DNA from: Fibrisoma montanum
GTDB lineage: Bacteria > Bacteroidota > Bacteroidia > Cytophagales > Spirosomataceae
DNA length: 64,000 bases
Direction of reading: 5' to 3'
NCBI RefSeq assembly: GCF_003583365.1
Contig: NZ_QXED01000003.1
Coordinates: forward strand, 744,001-808,000
Below the pieces are notes generated by a model, which was not told the DNA's origin, ran no database searches, and saw only the letters and a program-made list of their open reading frames with translations. The position numbers were made by a program, and so were the translations under genes. Positions 1-8,121 of the stretch are shown here, in pieces. Position 1 is the first letter of the stretch. Every line of letters starts with the position of its first letter.

Positions 1-82
1 ACTGATCTTCTACGGCTTCTACAAGGGAAAGGTACAGGAGCAGCCCACCAATTCGCAGGAAGAAGAACTGGTCGAAGCGTAA
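1..82 (+). CDS. C-terminal end of a truncated CDS, probably a membrane protein
   Basis: Only the last 26 codons of a gene that begins upstream of the window are present, ending in TAA at 80-82. The visible tail starts with a short aromatic/hydrophobic stretch (LIFYGFYKGK) and then turns into an acidic, Glu-rich tail ending EEELVEA. This is compatible with the end of a last transmembrane helix followed by a cytoplasmic tail, as in many transporters. That reading is inference, and the family cannot be named from so little sequence. A strong hairpin terminator follows 21 bases after the stop, which supports this as a real gene end. Confidence 0.6.
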   Translation, partial: LIFYGFYKGKVQEQPTNSQEEELVEA

Positions 83-103
83 CGATCGAGGTCTCTGTTG
101 CTC

Positions 104-141
104 CCAAACGTGCTCAGCTTTACCGAGCACGTTTGGTTTTC
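104..141 (+). terminator. Rho-independent terminator
   Basis: Perfect 12-bp stem (CCAAACGTGCTC at 104-115, GAGCACGTTTGG at 125-136) with a 9-base loop, followed by TTTT. It lies just downstream of the truncated gene at the left edge and closes that transcription unit. Confidence 0.85.
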
Positions 142-264
142 TAATCCGTTACACATACGCCCATCCGGACGAGCTAACGCGAAGTGTACACTGTCACCTC
201 AACGAAATAGCCGTACCGTGAGCGTAGGGACACCTACGCTGTATTTCCACTCACATTAGGTTTG

Positions 265-272
265 TATTTTTG
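265..272 (+). promoter_or_regulatory. Possible Bacteroidota -7 box (TATTTTTG)
   Basis: TATTTTTG fits the Bacteroidota -7 consensus TAnnTTTG and lies 20 bases before the ATG at 293. I see no clear TTTG -33 box at the usual spacing, so only half of the promoter is supported. Confidence 0.35.
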
Positions 273-292
273 CGCAAACGTTCCTTACTAAA

Positions 293-1030
293 ATGAACAT
301 GACCTGGCACTGCCTTGACGTTCCTTTTACCTTCAACGGCATCAACGATACATTGCATCCGGTCATCCTGCGTAACCAGCGCGAAACGCTGGTAATCGAC
401 TGTGGGTACGCAGGATTTATGCCCCGGTTCGAAACCGCGGCCAATCGGCATGGTCTGTCGCTGGCCGATCTTACAGGCGTCATCATTTCCCACCACGACA
501 TCGACCACGTCGGTGGCCTGTATGAACTTAAACAGCAGTATCCTTCGCTAAAAGTCTACGCATCGCCCGTTGAAGCCGCTTCCATTACGGGGCAGGTTAA
601 ATCGGCCCGGCTACTGCAGGCGGAAAACTTGTTTCCTTCTTTACCCGACGATCAAAAACCAGGCGCCCTGGCTTTTCAGCAACGGTTAAGCAGCATTCGG
701 CCGGTACACGTTGACGCTATGCTATCCTCCGGCGATCAGTCGGCAATCTGGGACGATGTTCAAATCATTGACACCCCAGGTCATACCCCTGGACACATTT
801 CGGTGTATCTGCCCAGTTCCCGAACCCTGATTGCCTGCGATGCGCTGGTGGTCGAAAACGGTGCGTTCAACCTTGCCAATCCCCACTTTGCAATTGACCT
901 GAAGCAGGCCGTGGACTCGGTCAGAACATTGCAGTCGTTGACCATTGACCGGGTTATCTGCTATCATGGAGGCCTAATGGAAGGGGCTGTCCAGCAAAAA
1001 CTAGCTGAACTCCTTTCCCGCTATACGTAA
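293..1030 (+). CDS. MBL-fold metallo-hydrolase
   Basis: This 245-residue protein has the metallo-beta-lactamase fold signature. The first metal motif is SHHDIDHVGG (residues 66-75), in which the second histidine of HxHxDH is replaced by Asp69. That HxDxDH form occurs in a known subgroup of MBL hydrolases. Further ligands follow in DTPGHTPGH (His164/His168), Asp183 in ACDAL, and His225 in CYHGG. It is probably a cytoplasmic dinuclear metal hydrolase of the YflN or glyoxalase-II-like type; the substrate is unknown. No signal peptide is visible. A nearby internal Met (residue 3) could also be the start. The gene stands alone and converges on the CvpA-CAP gene. Confidence 0.85.
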   Translation: MNMTWHCLDVPFTFNGINDTLHPVILRNQRETLVIDCGYAGFMPRFETAANRHGLSLADLTGVIISHHDIDHVGGLYELKQQYPSLKVYASPVEAASITGQVKSARLLQAENLFPSLPDDQKPGALAFQQRLSSIRPVHVDAMLSSGDQSAIWDDVQIIDTPGHTPGHISVYLPSSRTLIACDALVVENGAFNLANPHFAIDLKQAVDSVRTLQSLTIDRVICYHGGLMEGAVQQKLAELLSRYT

Positions 1031-1085
1031 GAACACCTGACCTCGATCCTGATCCGCCCGGCTTAGCCAGTGCGGAGAACGGGAA

Positions 1086-2048
1086 TCAGTTCCGGAAGTT
1101 CTGCGTGACCATCAGCCCGTGCATTCCCCCATCGAGGATACCGATGCCGACCCGCCCGAATGCCGGTTGCAGAATGTTGGCCCGGTGGCCGGGTGAGTTC
1201 ATCAGGCCGGTATGCGCAATGTTGACCGTCTGCGCCAGGGCCAGGTTTTCGCCCGCCGACCGAAACCGTACCTGAGCCGCCCGGATGCGGTCGAAGGGAT
1301 CGTTACCATCAGGCGTAACGTGCGAAAAATAGCCATGGGCAAACATATCACGGGAGTGGTTTCGGGCCACTTCGGCCAGTTCGGGATCGGCTTTGAGCGG
1401 TCCCAGCCCCTCTTTTGCCCGTTCCTCATTGATGAGTTCAAGCATCCGGGCTTCCAGGTCGGGCCGGGGCCGGGCATCGGTGACGGTGAATGGCAGCGTA
1501 ATCGACTTGTCCGACGACGGCTCCACCATCATGTTGTTCATCGACCGGCCAATAGCTTCCTCAAACACCGGTGCCAGCTTCTGTTCGAGCCACTCGACGG
1601 GCTGCGACAGGCGACTGGCCAGTATGCTGTTGCGACTGCTGGTGGTTAGCCCCTCGGAAAGCGGCAGCGCCATCAGTAACGCTCCGGCAAACGACGCGTA
1701 GATGACACCCATAATAAACCCGGGAATCATTCCCAAAAACCGATTGGCACCGTGGACATGCGCTTTGATCGGTACATCCCGCAGCAACCGATTGGCAATG
1801 GTCGATATCCCGAATCGGACCAGCATTAACGTAATCAGAAACGAAACGGGCAAATTCCAGACGCCCAAAGCAGGAACGTACTCGCTCAGCAGCGCAGCGA
1901 GGTATTGATACAGGGCGAGCGCGATCAGCAGTCCGGCAATTAAGGATAGTAATTGAATACTTCCCAGAATAAAGCCCCTCTGCCATCCGCTCCAGACCGA
2001 CAGCAACACAATGAAAAGAAGGAGTACGTCAATGATTGTCAACTGCAT
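1086..2048 (-). CDS. CvpA-type membrane domain fused to a CAP (SCP/PR1) domain
   Basis: A 320-residue protein with two parts. Residues 1-165 form four hydrophobic segments resembling CvpA (starting IDVLLLFIVLLSVWSGWQRG, with the Gly-rich loop typical of the family). Residues about 196-317 form a CAP/cysteine-rich-secretory-type domain: LINEERAKEGLGPL, then ARNHSRDMFAHGYFSHVTPDG, GENLA, NSPGHRANIL and a C-terminal VTQNF. The candidate CAP histidines and acidic residues are present. The CAP part most likely faces the periplasm, tethered by the CvpA helices. Its function is not known. The start is an ATG directly before the first membrane helix. Confidence 0.85.
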   Translation of the reverse strand: MQLTIIDVLLLFIVLLSVWSGWQRGFILGSIQLLSLIAGLLIALALYQYLAALLSEYVPALGVWNLPVSFLITLMLVRFGISTIANRLLRDVPIKAHVHGANRFLGMIPGFIMGVIYASFAGALLMALPLSEGLTTSSRNSILASRLSQPVEWLEQKLAPVFEEAIGRSMNNMMVEPSSDKSITLPFTVTDARPRPDLEARMLELINEERAKEGLGPLKADPELAEVARNHSRDMFAHGYFSHVTPDGNDPFDRIRAAQVRFRSAGENLALAQTVNIAHTGLMNSPGHRANILQPAFGRVGIGILDGGMHGLMVTQNFRN

Positions 2049-2366
2049 AGCTGCCGGTTCGCTTGGGTAGTTCCCGAAAGAAACTACTACGTCTTAAAAG
2101 CACTTCCCTTGCCTGGCTGGCAGACACAGGATATCGATGAGCGACACGCTCAATAGTCAGCATCTTCGGCTACTGTCAGGCATCACGATACACTGAAACA
2201 CTGTGCCTGAAGCGCTGATTATAACCGTTCCTAAACGCAAACCCACCGCAGGTTAACTACTTGCCGCGCGAGTCGGTTCAGGGACTTTTTTTGGCTCTCG
2301 AACCAACACCCGCTGCGTGCCGGTATGGTTTTCCAGTGTATGTCAACCCAATAAACTACTTAATTT
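2049..2366. other. Intergenic region, no gene seen
   Basis: 318 bases between the divergent CvpA-CAP gene and the frameshifted lipoprotein gene. It must contain both promoters, but I find no clear TAnnTTTG box and no convincing small gene. Confidence 0.5.
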
Positions 2367-3190
2367 ATGCGTCTTCTTCCACTCCTATTGATAACGAGCC
2401 AATTCCTGATGTTCATCAGTTGTTCCAGTTCAAACAAAGAAGAGCCTGTTCCAGTCAATCCCGGAGGTCGTTTACTCTCCCGTAGTTATGAAGCAGATAA
2501 CACGACTGATTATTACATCTACGAAAACGAACGGGTTGTTCGGGTAGAACGAAAAAATAATAAAACGGGCGACTTGCAATCAACCTCCGTATTGACGTAC
2601 TCACCATCAGGAAACGTTATTGCTGTGCATCGAAACACCTCAGCCAAATCGCTGCTGGTGTATCTGGCCGAGTATGATGGTCAAGACCGACTGAGCAAAG
2701 TAACGTTTGACTTAAATCCGGAAAGTGTCGCGCAAGTGTATTCGTATACGTATAATTCAACTGGTCTTGTTACTCAGTACAAGTACCACATTGAGAACCC
2801 AGCAGTCCCAGACCAGGTGCGCCAACCTATTATCAGGTTACCTATAATCCAGATAACTCAATACGTACAATTTCCAGGCAGGACAATAGTTCCTTGTCGT
2901 TTAGTCTGTGGATGACCTTTTTTTACGAAGATTCCTACAATGCGTATTACCGTCTTGCCCTGCCCGCTTACTTTTCATACGCCAATGCTTTTGTCTTGTT
3001 TTTCCCGATCAGGAATATTGCCAAGTTCACTCACCCGTATTCGGTCAACGGGAAAACGGTGGAATCTACGGGAGCATTCAAGTATGAGTATGATGCCAAA
3101 GGAAGGGTTATTTCTTCGCAAATAGCTCTGTATGCCGACGGGGAGACACCACGCTTCGGTGGTAAAAGTGTATATACCTATCAGGATTAG
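2367..3190 (+). pseudogene. YD-repeat-like lipoprotein gene interrupted by a one-base frameshift
   Basis: The first part (from ATG 2367) encodes a lipoprotein signal peptide with a lipobox ending FISC (Cys19) followed by SSSNKEEP. Tyr-rich strands follow, such as YSYTYNSTGLVTQYKY. The frame then switches near 2816. In the next frame the protein continues as TYYQVTYNPDNSIRT and ends with FKYEYDAKGRVISSQ and VYTYQD. One extra G in the GG at 2816-2817 would restore a single reading frame of about 274 codons, reading DQGAPTYYQV across the join. The repeats resemble DUF4595/YD-repeat surface lipoproteins. The shift may be a real mutation or an assembly error. Confidence 0.75.
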
Positions 3191-3232
3191 TAGGCAGTTT
3201 ATAATATTGATTAGCTAACACATTATGATCTT

Positions 3233-3279
3233 TTTTTGTCATCCTGACGCCAGGACCGGGCCGCCGGGATGACAAAAAT
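3233..3279. repeat. Short copy of a palindromic REP-like repeat
   Basis: Inverted arms TTTTTGTCATCC (3233-3244) and GGATGACAAAAA (3267-3278) surround a GC-rich centre. The outer sequence matches the larger repeat at 62266-62357, including the trailing ATGCT. It lies between convergent gene ends and may also act as a bidirectional terminator. Confidence 0.6.
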
Positions 3280-3359
3280 GCTAAAGAGTCATGTGTAACT
3301 CACGGTACATATGATAGCCTCCCGTAAACCATCTAACGGCTAAACCAGGGCTCGCGCTG

Positions 3360-4268
3360 TCAGTTGAACGAGGCTCTGAATTCCAGCGGGCTCTGGTTGG
3401 TCTTGGCTTTGAACAGCTTACTAAACGACTGTGAATGCTCAAAGCCCAGATCATACGCAATCTCGCTGACGGACATTTCCGTCGTTGATAGTTTTTCCTT
3501 GGCTTTATCAATCAGCTTTTCGTGAATAAGCTGCTGCGTCGTTTGCCCCGTGAGCTGCTTTAATAAACTGCTCAGGTATTTGGTGGAAACGTTCAGCGTT
3601 TCGGCAATATGCTGAACTGTAGGAAGCCCCCTGGAAAGTAAATCATCTTCGTTGAAGTAATCCGTCAGCATATCGTCTACCCGTTCCAGCAATTTACTAC
3701 TGGTGATCTTGCGGGTAATGAACTGACGTTCATAAAACCGCTGGGCGTAGGTGAATAGAACCTCCAGATGGGCAACGATGACGTCCTGGCTGAATTTATC
3801 AATATTGGCCCGGTACTCGTGCCGGATGGTGTCAACGATGCCGTTGATAATCGTTTCTTCTTTGTCGGAGAGGAACAACGCTTCGTGGGCAGAATACCCA
3901 AAATAGTCGTACTGCTTGATCTTTCGGGCGAGTGACGTATTCCACAAAAAATCGGGGTGAATAAACAGCATCCAGCCCTCGAGCGTATGCGGTACTCCAT
4001 TCTCTTCGCCCCGCAGAATCTGGCCGGGGGCCATAAACGCCATCAGCCCCTCATCGAAATCGTATTTCTGCTGGCCGTAGTGCAGTTTGTCGCACCCTCT
4101 CTTCAGCGACACGACATACAGATCAAACATAACGGCATTGACATCCGGATCCGCTTTCAGGTCTTTCAGGTCGATAATGCCGATGAGGGGATGATGGGGC
4201 TTGCCAAGCCCCATCATCCGGTGTAATTGCGTGATGGATTCGATTCGGTACGGTTTCGACGTTGCCAT
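3360..4268 (-). CDS. AraC-family transcriptional regulator
   Basis: This 302-residue regulator has an N-terminal cupin-like sensing half and a C-terminal AraC/XylS DNA-binding domain (about residues 205-302). The two helix-turn-helix units are recognisable as VQHIAETLNVSTKYLSSLLKQLTG and VSEIAYDLGFEHSQSFSKLFK, ending SPLEFRASFN. I chose the ATG at 4268 over an upstream TTG at 4274. It is the last gene of an SDR-DoxX-AraC operon with gaps of a few bases, so it probably controls that operon in response to a small molecule. It is clearly paralogous to the regulator at 62576-63472: both share RFYERQFITRK and the same C-terminal block. Confidence 0.9.
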   Translation of the reverse strand: MATSKPYRIESITQLHRMMGLGKPHHPLIGIIDLKDLKADPDVNAVMFDLYVVSLKRGCDKLHYGQQKYDFDEGLMAFMAPGQILRGEENGVPHTLEGWMLFIHPDFLWNTSLARKIKQYDYFGYSAHEALFLSDKEETIINGIVDTIRHEYRANIDKFSQDVIVAHLEVLFTYAQRFYERQFITRKITSSKLLERVDDMLTDYFNEDDLLSRGLPTVQHIAETLNVSTKYLSSLLKQLTGQTTQQLIHEKLIDKAKEKLSTTEMSVSEIAYDLGFEHSQSFSKLFKAKTNQSPLEFRASFN

Positions 4269-4281
4269 GAGCAAAAGCGGG

Positions 4282-4626
4282 TTAAAATTTAAACGGGTAC
4301 GTCAACCCAATCAGGACCAGCGGCAGGGCGAGAAACGGAATTTCGATTAACGCCATGCTTACATTGCCCGCTCGTAACGATAGAGCCATGATCAGAACAA
4401 TGGTCATCGCGTTCAGCACATTACTGATGAAAAAGGTTTGCGGAAAAAGCAGCAGCAAGCCAACAACGATGGAAAATACGCCAAAAAACGGCAGGGCGGC
4501 TTTACTAATGCCCAGGTCCGCCATCATTTTTGCCTGCTCGACATTGGCGGGCTGGAAGGCATCCCAGCCGTGTTTAAGGCTTAAAAATGCGGATACCAGC
4601 AGTAAAATAATGCTTATGACCTTCAT
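4282..4626 (-). CDS. DoxX-like small integral membrane protein
   Basis: A 114-residue protein with four hydrophobic segments, starting MKVISIILLLVSAFLSLKHG and containing GLLLLFPQTFFISN. The pattern fits DoxX-like proteins of the inner membrane. Family members are often linked to redox or detoxification genes, but their chemistry is poorly defined. The ATG starts two bases after the stop of the SDR gene, so the two are almost certainly translated from one message. The AraC regulator follows after 13 bases. Confidence 0.75.
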   Translation of the reverse strand: MKVISIILLLVSAFLSLKHGWDAFQPANVEQAKMMADLGISKAALPFFGVFSIVVGLLLLFPQTFFISNVLNAMTIVLIMALSLRAGNVSMALIEIPFLALPLVLIGLTYPFKF

Positions 4627-4628
4627 GA

Positions 4629-5411
4629 TTATCCAACGGTTTGAAGCTTCTTGATTGCTTTAAATTCTCCGTGCGCAAAATTCAGTAAAACATTGGGCAT
4701 CAGTCTGCTCGCCGTTTGTACAACCCGTATCATGAATGGCTTAAGTTCTTTCTTGTCTTTCCGAAGTCCATCTACGGCTACTTTCACCATTTTGTCAACC
4801 TCCATCATCATGTTGTCGTCTGGTTTTTTTACCCAGTCATTCTGCAAATTGGTCTTTACCCCGGGCGGAATCATTTCAAAGACTTTTACCTGAGTGTTTT
4901 CTAATTGCAAACGTAGTGCTTGCGTGTAGGCACGTACCCCCGCTTTGGTTGCACTATAAATGGGTGCAGCCGAATAAGGCATAAAGGCTATGCCCGAGGA
5001 GACATTAATGATAGCGGCTGATTGTTGTTTTAACAGATGGGGCAGGAACCGATGCACCATCTGGACTGTCCCGGACAGGTTGGTGGCAATTTCGCGATTG
5101 ATGTCCTCTATATCCAACGAGTCATCCTGTAAGTCAATCAGCCGCATCAGCCCGGCATTGTTGATCAGGATATTGAGGCCGGGAAACTGCTGCGTGACAT
5201 CTTTATACAATTGCTCGATGTCTTTCGGCTTGCTCACATCGCTCTGGAAGAGGTGAACGGCCGGAAACTGCTCTTTTGTCTGGCGTAAGGCGTCACGGTT
5301 ACGCCCTGTCACGATGATGGTCGCGCCTTGTTCGCTAAGTTGTTTGACAAGCTCTAAACCAATTCCGCTGGTTCCGCCTGTAATCAGGATGGTGCTGTTT
5401 GCTAGGTTCAT
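4629..5411 (-). CDS. SDR-family short-chain dehydrogenase/reductase
   Basis: A classical SDR of 260 residues. The NAD(P)-binding motif is TGGTSGIG near residue 11. The NNAG motif is present (ILINNAGLM), as are the catalytic Ser (INVSSGIAF) and the YxxxK motif (YSATK). It resembles the DltE-like SDR subgroup of Bacteroidota and acts in the cytoplasm on an unknown carbonyl or alcohol. It is the first gene of the SDR-DoxX-AraC operon, and the tight spacing implies co-regulation by the operon's own regulator. Confidence 0.9.
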   Translation of the reverse strand: MNLANSTILITGGTSGIGLELVKQLSEQGATIIVTGRNRDALRQTKEQFPAVHLFQSDVSKPKDIEQLYKDVTQQFPGLNILINNAGLMRLIDLQDDSLDIEDINREIATNLSGTVQMVHRFLPHLLKQQSAAIINVSSGIAFMPYSAAPIYSATKAGVRAYTQALRLQLENTQVKVFEMIPPGVKTNLQNDWVKKPDDNMMMEVDKMVKVAVDGLRKDKKELKPFMIRVVQTASRLMPNVLLNFAHGEFKAIKKLQTVG

Positions 5412-5544
5412 TGTTTTCGTTTTTTGTTGCTACAAAGTTCAGCAGCAGTCAAAAAACGGATGTAGCCAAAAGTCGCGACGTTGTAGTGAAAACGGATGGT
5501 GTTTCATTTCGGGCGTCCGATCCGGCCTGCTCATGGCTACAACA

Positions 5545-6222
5545 CTAGCTTCGCGCACCGTATTTGCGTTCGTGGAACGACTTTGCCTGTCCTACCCAAT
5601 TGTCGCGTTCGATGCGACCGGGGAAAAATTCGATGATTTCATTCACCTTGATGATATCCTCCTGCGTAAAGTTGGCTACCTGCCGGAAGGTATAAATTCC
5701 CAGACTATGCAGCTTGCGTTCCAGAAAAGGCCCCACCCCTACGATGTCTTTCAGATCATCGGCCTCGGCGGCCGTAGCGCGGCCGATCCGGTCAAAATTC
5801 AGTTCATGCGCCCGGGCGGCAATCCGGTTCAATACGGCCGCTTCGGAATTGCCGGCCGCTCCGGTTGTCATGATGGGAACGGGGGCAGCACTCGCCACCG
5901 ACGGAATCGGCTGATCGGCTACCGGATGCGGAGTAGCATCGCCGTTGAGAGCAGGCAGCAGTGGGTCCGCTTCGACATAGGCCGGTATTACCAGCGTCGG
6001 TTCGGGAGCGGAGGCTGGTTTGTCAACTGCCGGACTTAGTCCTTTTGCCTGCCGGCACGCTTCCAGTTCGGCTTCCTTTTGCCGGATCGACTGGCGCAGC
6101 CGACTGACGCGGCCATTGAGCAGGAGTCGGCCCAGCACCCAGCCGACGAAGGCTGCCAGCAGCAACAGCAACAAGATTTCAGTGAGGGCCGTGAGTGGGT
6201 TGAGCGGATCTAATCCAAACAT
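5545..6222 (-). CDS. Membrane-anchored helix-hairpin-helix protein (copy A)
   Basis: A 225-residue protein with one N-terminal membrane helix (residues about 13-33, EILLLLLLAAFVGWVLGRLL), a short coiled-coil-like stretch (RLRQSIRQKEAELEACRQ), a Pro/Ala-rich linker and a C-terminal domain. That domain reads DDLKDIVGVGPFLERKLHSLGIYTFRQVANF, the helix-hairpin-helix fold used in nonspecific DNA binding or protein contact. It ends with FFPGRIERDNWVGQAK. It is a tandem paralogue of the next gene upstream (6244-6732), with a longer linker. The function is unknown. It is probably transcribed with that gene and perhaps with the OmpA gene. Confidence 0.8.
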   Translation of the reverse strand: MFGLDPLNPLTALTEILLLLLLAAFVGWVLGRLLLNGRVSRLRQSIRQKEAELEACRQAKGLSPAVDKPASAPEPTLVIPAYVEADPLLPALNGDATPHPVADQPIPSVASAAPVPIMTTGAAGNSEAAVLNRIAARAHELNFDRIGRATAAEADDLKDIVGVGPFLERKLHSLGIYTFRQVANFTQEDIIKVNEIIEFFPGRIERDNWVGQAKSFHERKYGARS

Positions 6223-6243
6223 AGTATCGATGGGTTAAGAAAC

Positions 6244-6732
6244 TCAGTGGGTTCTACGATGCAATTCGGCAGCCTGCCCTACCCAGTCGTCGCGCTCAAT
6301 GCGACCGGGGAAAAATTCAATAATATCGTTCACCGTATCAATGTCCTGCTGGTTGAAATTAGCGATTTGCCGAAAGGTATAGATGCCCGCTGCATTTAGT
6401 TTGCGTTCTAGAAAGGGCCCGATGCCGACAATCAGTTTGAGGTTATCAGCGCTCGACGGCGACGCCAGCCCAATCCGGTCGAAGTTCAGTTCGCCGGCGC
6501 GGGCCCGGATGCGGGCCAGAATCAGCGACTCATCATTGCCGGCCACCGACACCGGCATCCGTTGGCAGTCGTCCAGCCTCCGTTCCGTATTGACCAGGGT
6601 CGTTTCCAGTTGCCGGACAAATTCCTGGCGGGATACGTACCCGATGATGAAGCCCAGCGCACCGGCTACAAACAGCATGATCCACTGCTGCAGCTGCGCG
6701 TCGGGCAGGTTAAGGGGATTCATGTCAAACAT
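6244..6732 (-). CDS. Membrane-anchored helix-hairpin-helix protein (copy B)
   Basis: A 162-residue shorter paralogue of the neighbouring copy A. It has an N-terminal membrane helix (WIMLFVAGALGFIIGYVS), a short linker and the same C-terminal domain (LKLIVGIGPFLERKLNAAGIYTFRQIANF, then FFPGRIERDDWVGQA). The two genes lie head to tail, 21 bases apart. Together with the conserved order in the domain this shows a local gene duplication. As in copy A, the hairpin motif VGIGPFLE suggests DNA or protein binding at the inner membrane. No experimental role can be assigned. Confidence 0.8.
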   Translation of the reverse strand: MFDMNPLNLPDAQLQQWIMLFVAGALGFIIGYVSRQEFVRQLETTLVNTERRLDDCQRMPVSVAGNDESLILARIRARAGELNFDRIGLASPSSADNLKLIVGIGPFLERKLNAAGIYTFRQIANFNQQDIDTVNDIIEFFPGRIERDDWVGQAAELHRRTH

Positions 6733-6845
6733 AGGTGTATGCGTTTTCAGTGTTTTGTTTTCAGTGGTTCGGTTTGCGGGACCGGGTAACGGCTCCGGTT
6801 GGTCCTGAGGGCGCAGACCCGGTAAGCCGACAACTAAACCCCGGT

Positions 6846-7853
6846 TTATTTAACCACAACCGACACCCGGCGATTGGCCCGGCGTCCTTCGCGGGTTTCG
6901 TTCGACGCTTTCGGGTCGGCTTCGCCTTTGGCGATTACCTCAATTTGACCGGCATCGATCCCGGCCCTGCGTAACCGGGCTTTGACGGTGTTGGCCCGAT
7001 CGCGCGACAGACGCTGGTTTACATCGTCAGGGCCGGCGCTGTCGGTATACCCCGTAACTACCAGCCGCTTATCCTTGTGCTCGGCGAGGTACGCGGCCGC
7101 TTCCTTAAAAAATTTCTGGGTTTCGTCGGTGCGGATAAAGTTCGCTTCAGCCAGCGGAAAATACAGGTCAATCGGTTCAAAGACCGACGTGAATTTTTCG
7201 GCTTTGGCCAGCCCTTCTTCCGTTTTTGGCAACAATGCGGTTTCTTCTGCCGATAGGGGCGCGGCTACGGATGTCGATGCCGGTACGGTAGCCGTCGTAT
7301 CGGGCGCAGCCGGTTTTGGCTCCGCCGGAGCCGGTTCGCCGGTGCCAAAGGCAAAAGCCAGTCCATCAACGAGCGAGTCGCCGTCGAAGGTCAGGTCGTT
7401 TTGTACGCGCCCCTGGGTTGCCAGCGAAGCCGTCGGAACCCCTTGCCCAACCAGATACTGCTTCAGGGCTTCGGCCCTGGCCAGACCCAGGTTGTCGAAG
7501 CTGGTTGGATTGGTTTCGGTCAGATCGTAGTACCCGGTGATGGTCAGCGTTCGGCCGGGGTTTGCTTTCAGGTACGTCACCAGCGAGTCGAGGGTACCAC
7601 CCAGCCCGTTCAGGCCGGCATTCGCGCCCGAGCGGGGAAACTGAATCGTACCAGGAAACGCCTGGCGAAACCGATCGCCATCCGAGATCGTCAGGGTGGG
7701 CGTTTGGGCGGGCGTATCGGCGGTTGACTGTGCGTTGGTATCGGCGGTCGCAAACTCGGGGCAGAGCTGCTTGATTTTGCAGACGTGCCACCAGGTCGAT
7801 CCGGCCATCCAAAGCACCAGCAGAATAATCCAGGGAGTTTTATTGGTCAACAT
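6846..7853 (-). CDS. OmpA-family protein with two OmpA-like regions
   Basis: A 335-residue protein with one N-terminal membrane anchor (PWIILLVLWMAGSTWWHV) and two OmpA-like peptidoglycan-binding regions. The first is around residues 55-165 (LTITGYYDLTETNPTSFDNLGLARAEAL) and looks divergent. The second is around residues 225-334 and is canonical: LVVTGYTDSAGPDDVNQRLSRDRANTV, then RRANRRVSVVV at the end. A Pro/Ala-rich linker joins them. It probably ties the inner membrane to the cell wall. The two helix-hairpin-helix membrane proteins lie 113 bases downstream on the same strand, so the three may form one unit. Confidence 0.85.
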   Translation of the reverse strand: MLTNKTPWIILLVLWMAGSTWWHVCKIKQLCPEFATADTNAQSTADTPAQTPTLTISDGDRFRQAFPGTIQFPRSGANAGLNGLGGTLDSLVTYLKANPGRTLTITGYYDLTETNPTSFDNLGLARAEALKQYLVGQGVPTASLATQGRVQNDLTFDGDSLVDGLAFAFGTGEPAPAEPKPAAPDTTATVPASTSVAAPLSAEETALLPKTEEGLAKAEKFTSVFEPIDLYFPLAEANFIRTDETQKFFKEAAAYLAEHKDKRLVVTGYTDSAGPDDVNQRLSRDRANTVKARLRRAGIDAGQIEVIAKGEADPKASNETREGRRANRRVSVVVK

Positions 7854-8121
7854 AGCAGGTTAAGGATTGTGGGTTAACTCCGCATTTGGGGCTCTGCCGG
7901 GGGAGCGTTAACCAAAAAGGCTGCTCAAAAATACGAGGAAGCCGTACAAAAGCAAGGAGGCCTTCGTTTTTGGTCGATTGTACGTAGCCCGTGTCGACCA
8001 TTCTTCCGGGCTAACCGCCTGACCCCCAAAAAACACGCCGGTATAGGCCATTTTTTGGTAAATTGCAGGCTAATAGCAGCCGAACAGCAACGATAACCGG
8101 CTGCCTTACGCTCGTTTATTC

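Noticed and set aside
2894-3190. Separate 98-codon gene after the lipoprotein
   Set aside because: Its translation continues the upstream lipoprotein in another frame, with coding-like sequence before its first Met, so it is the 3' part of a frameshifted gene.
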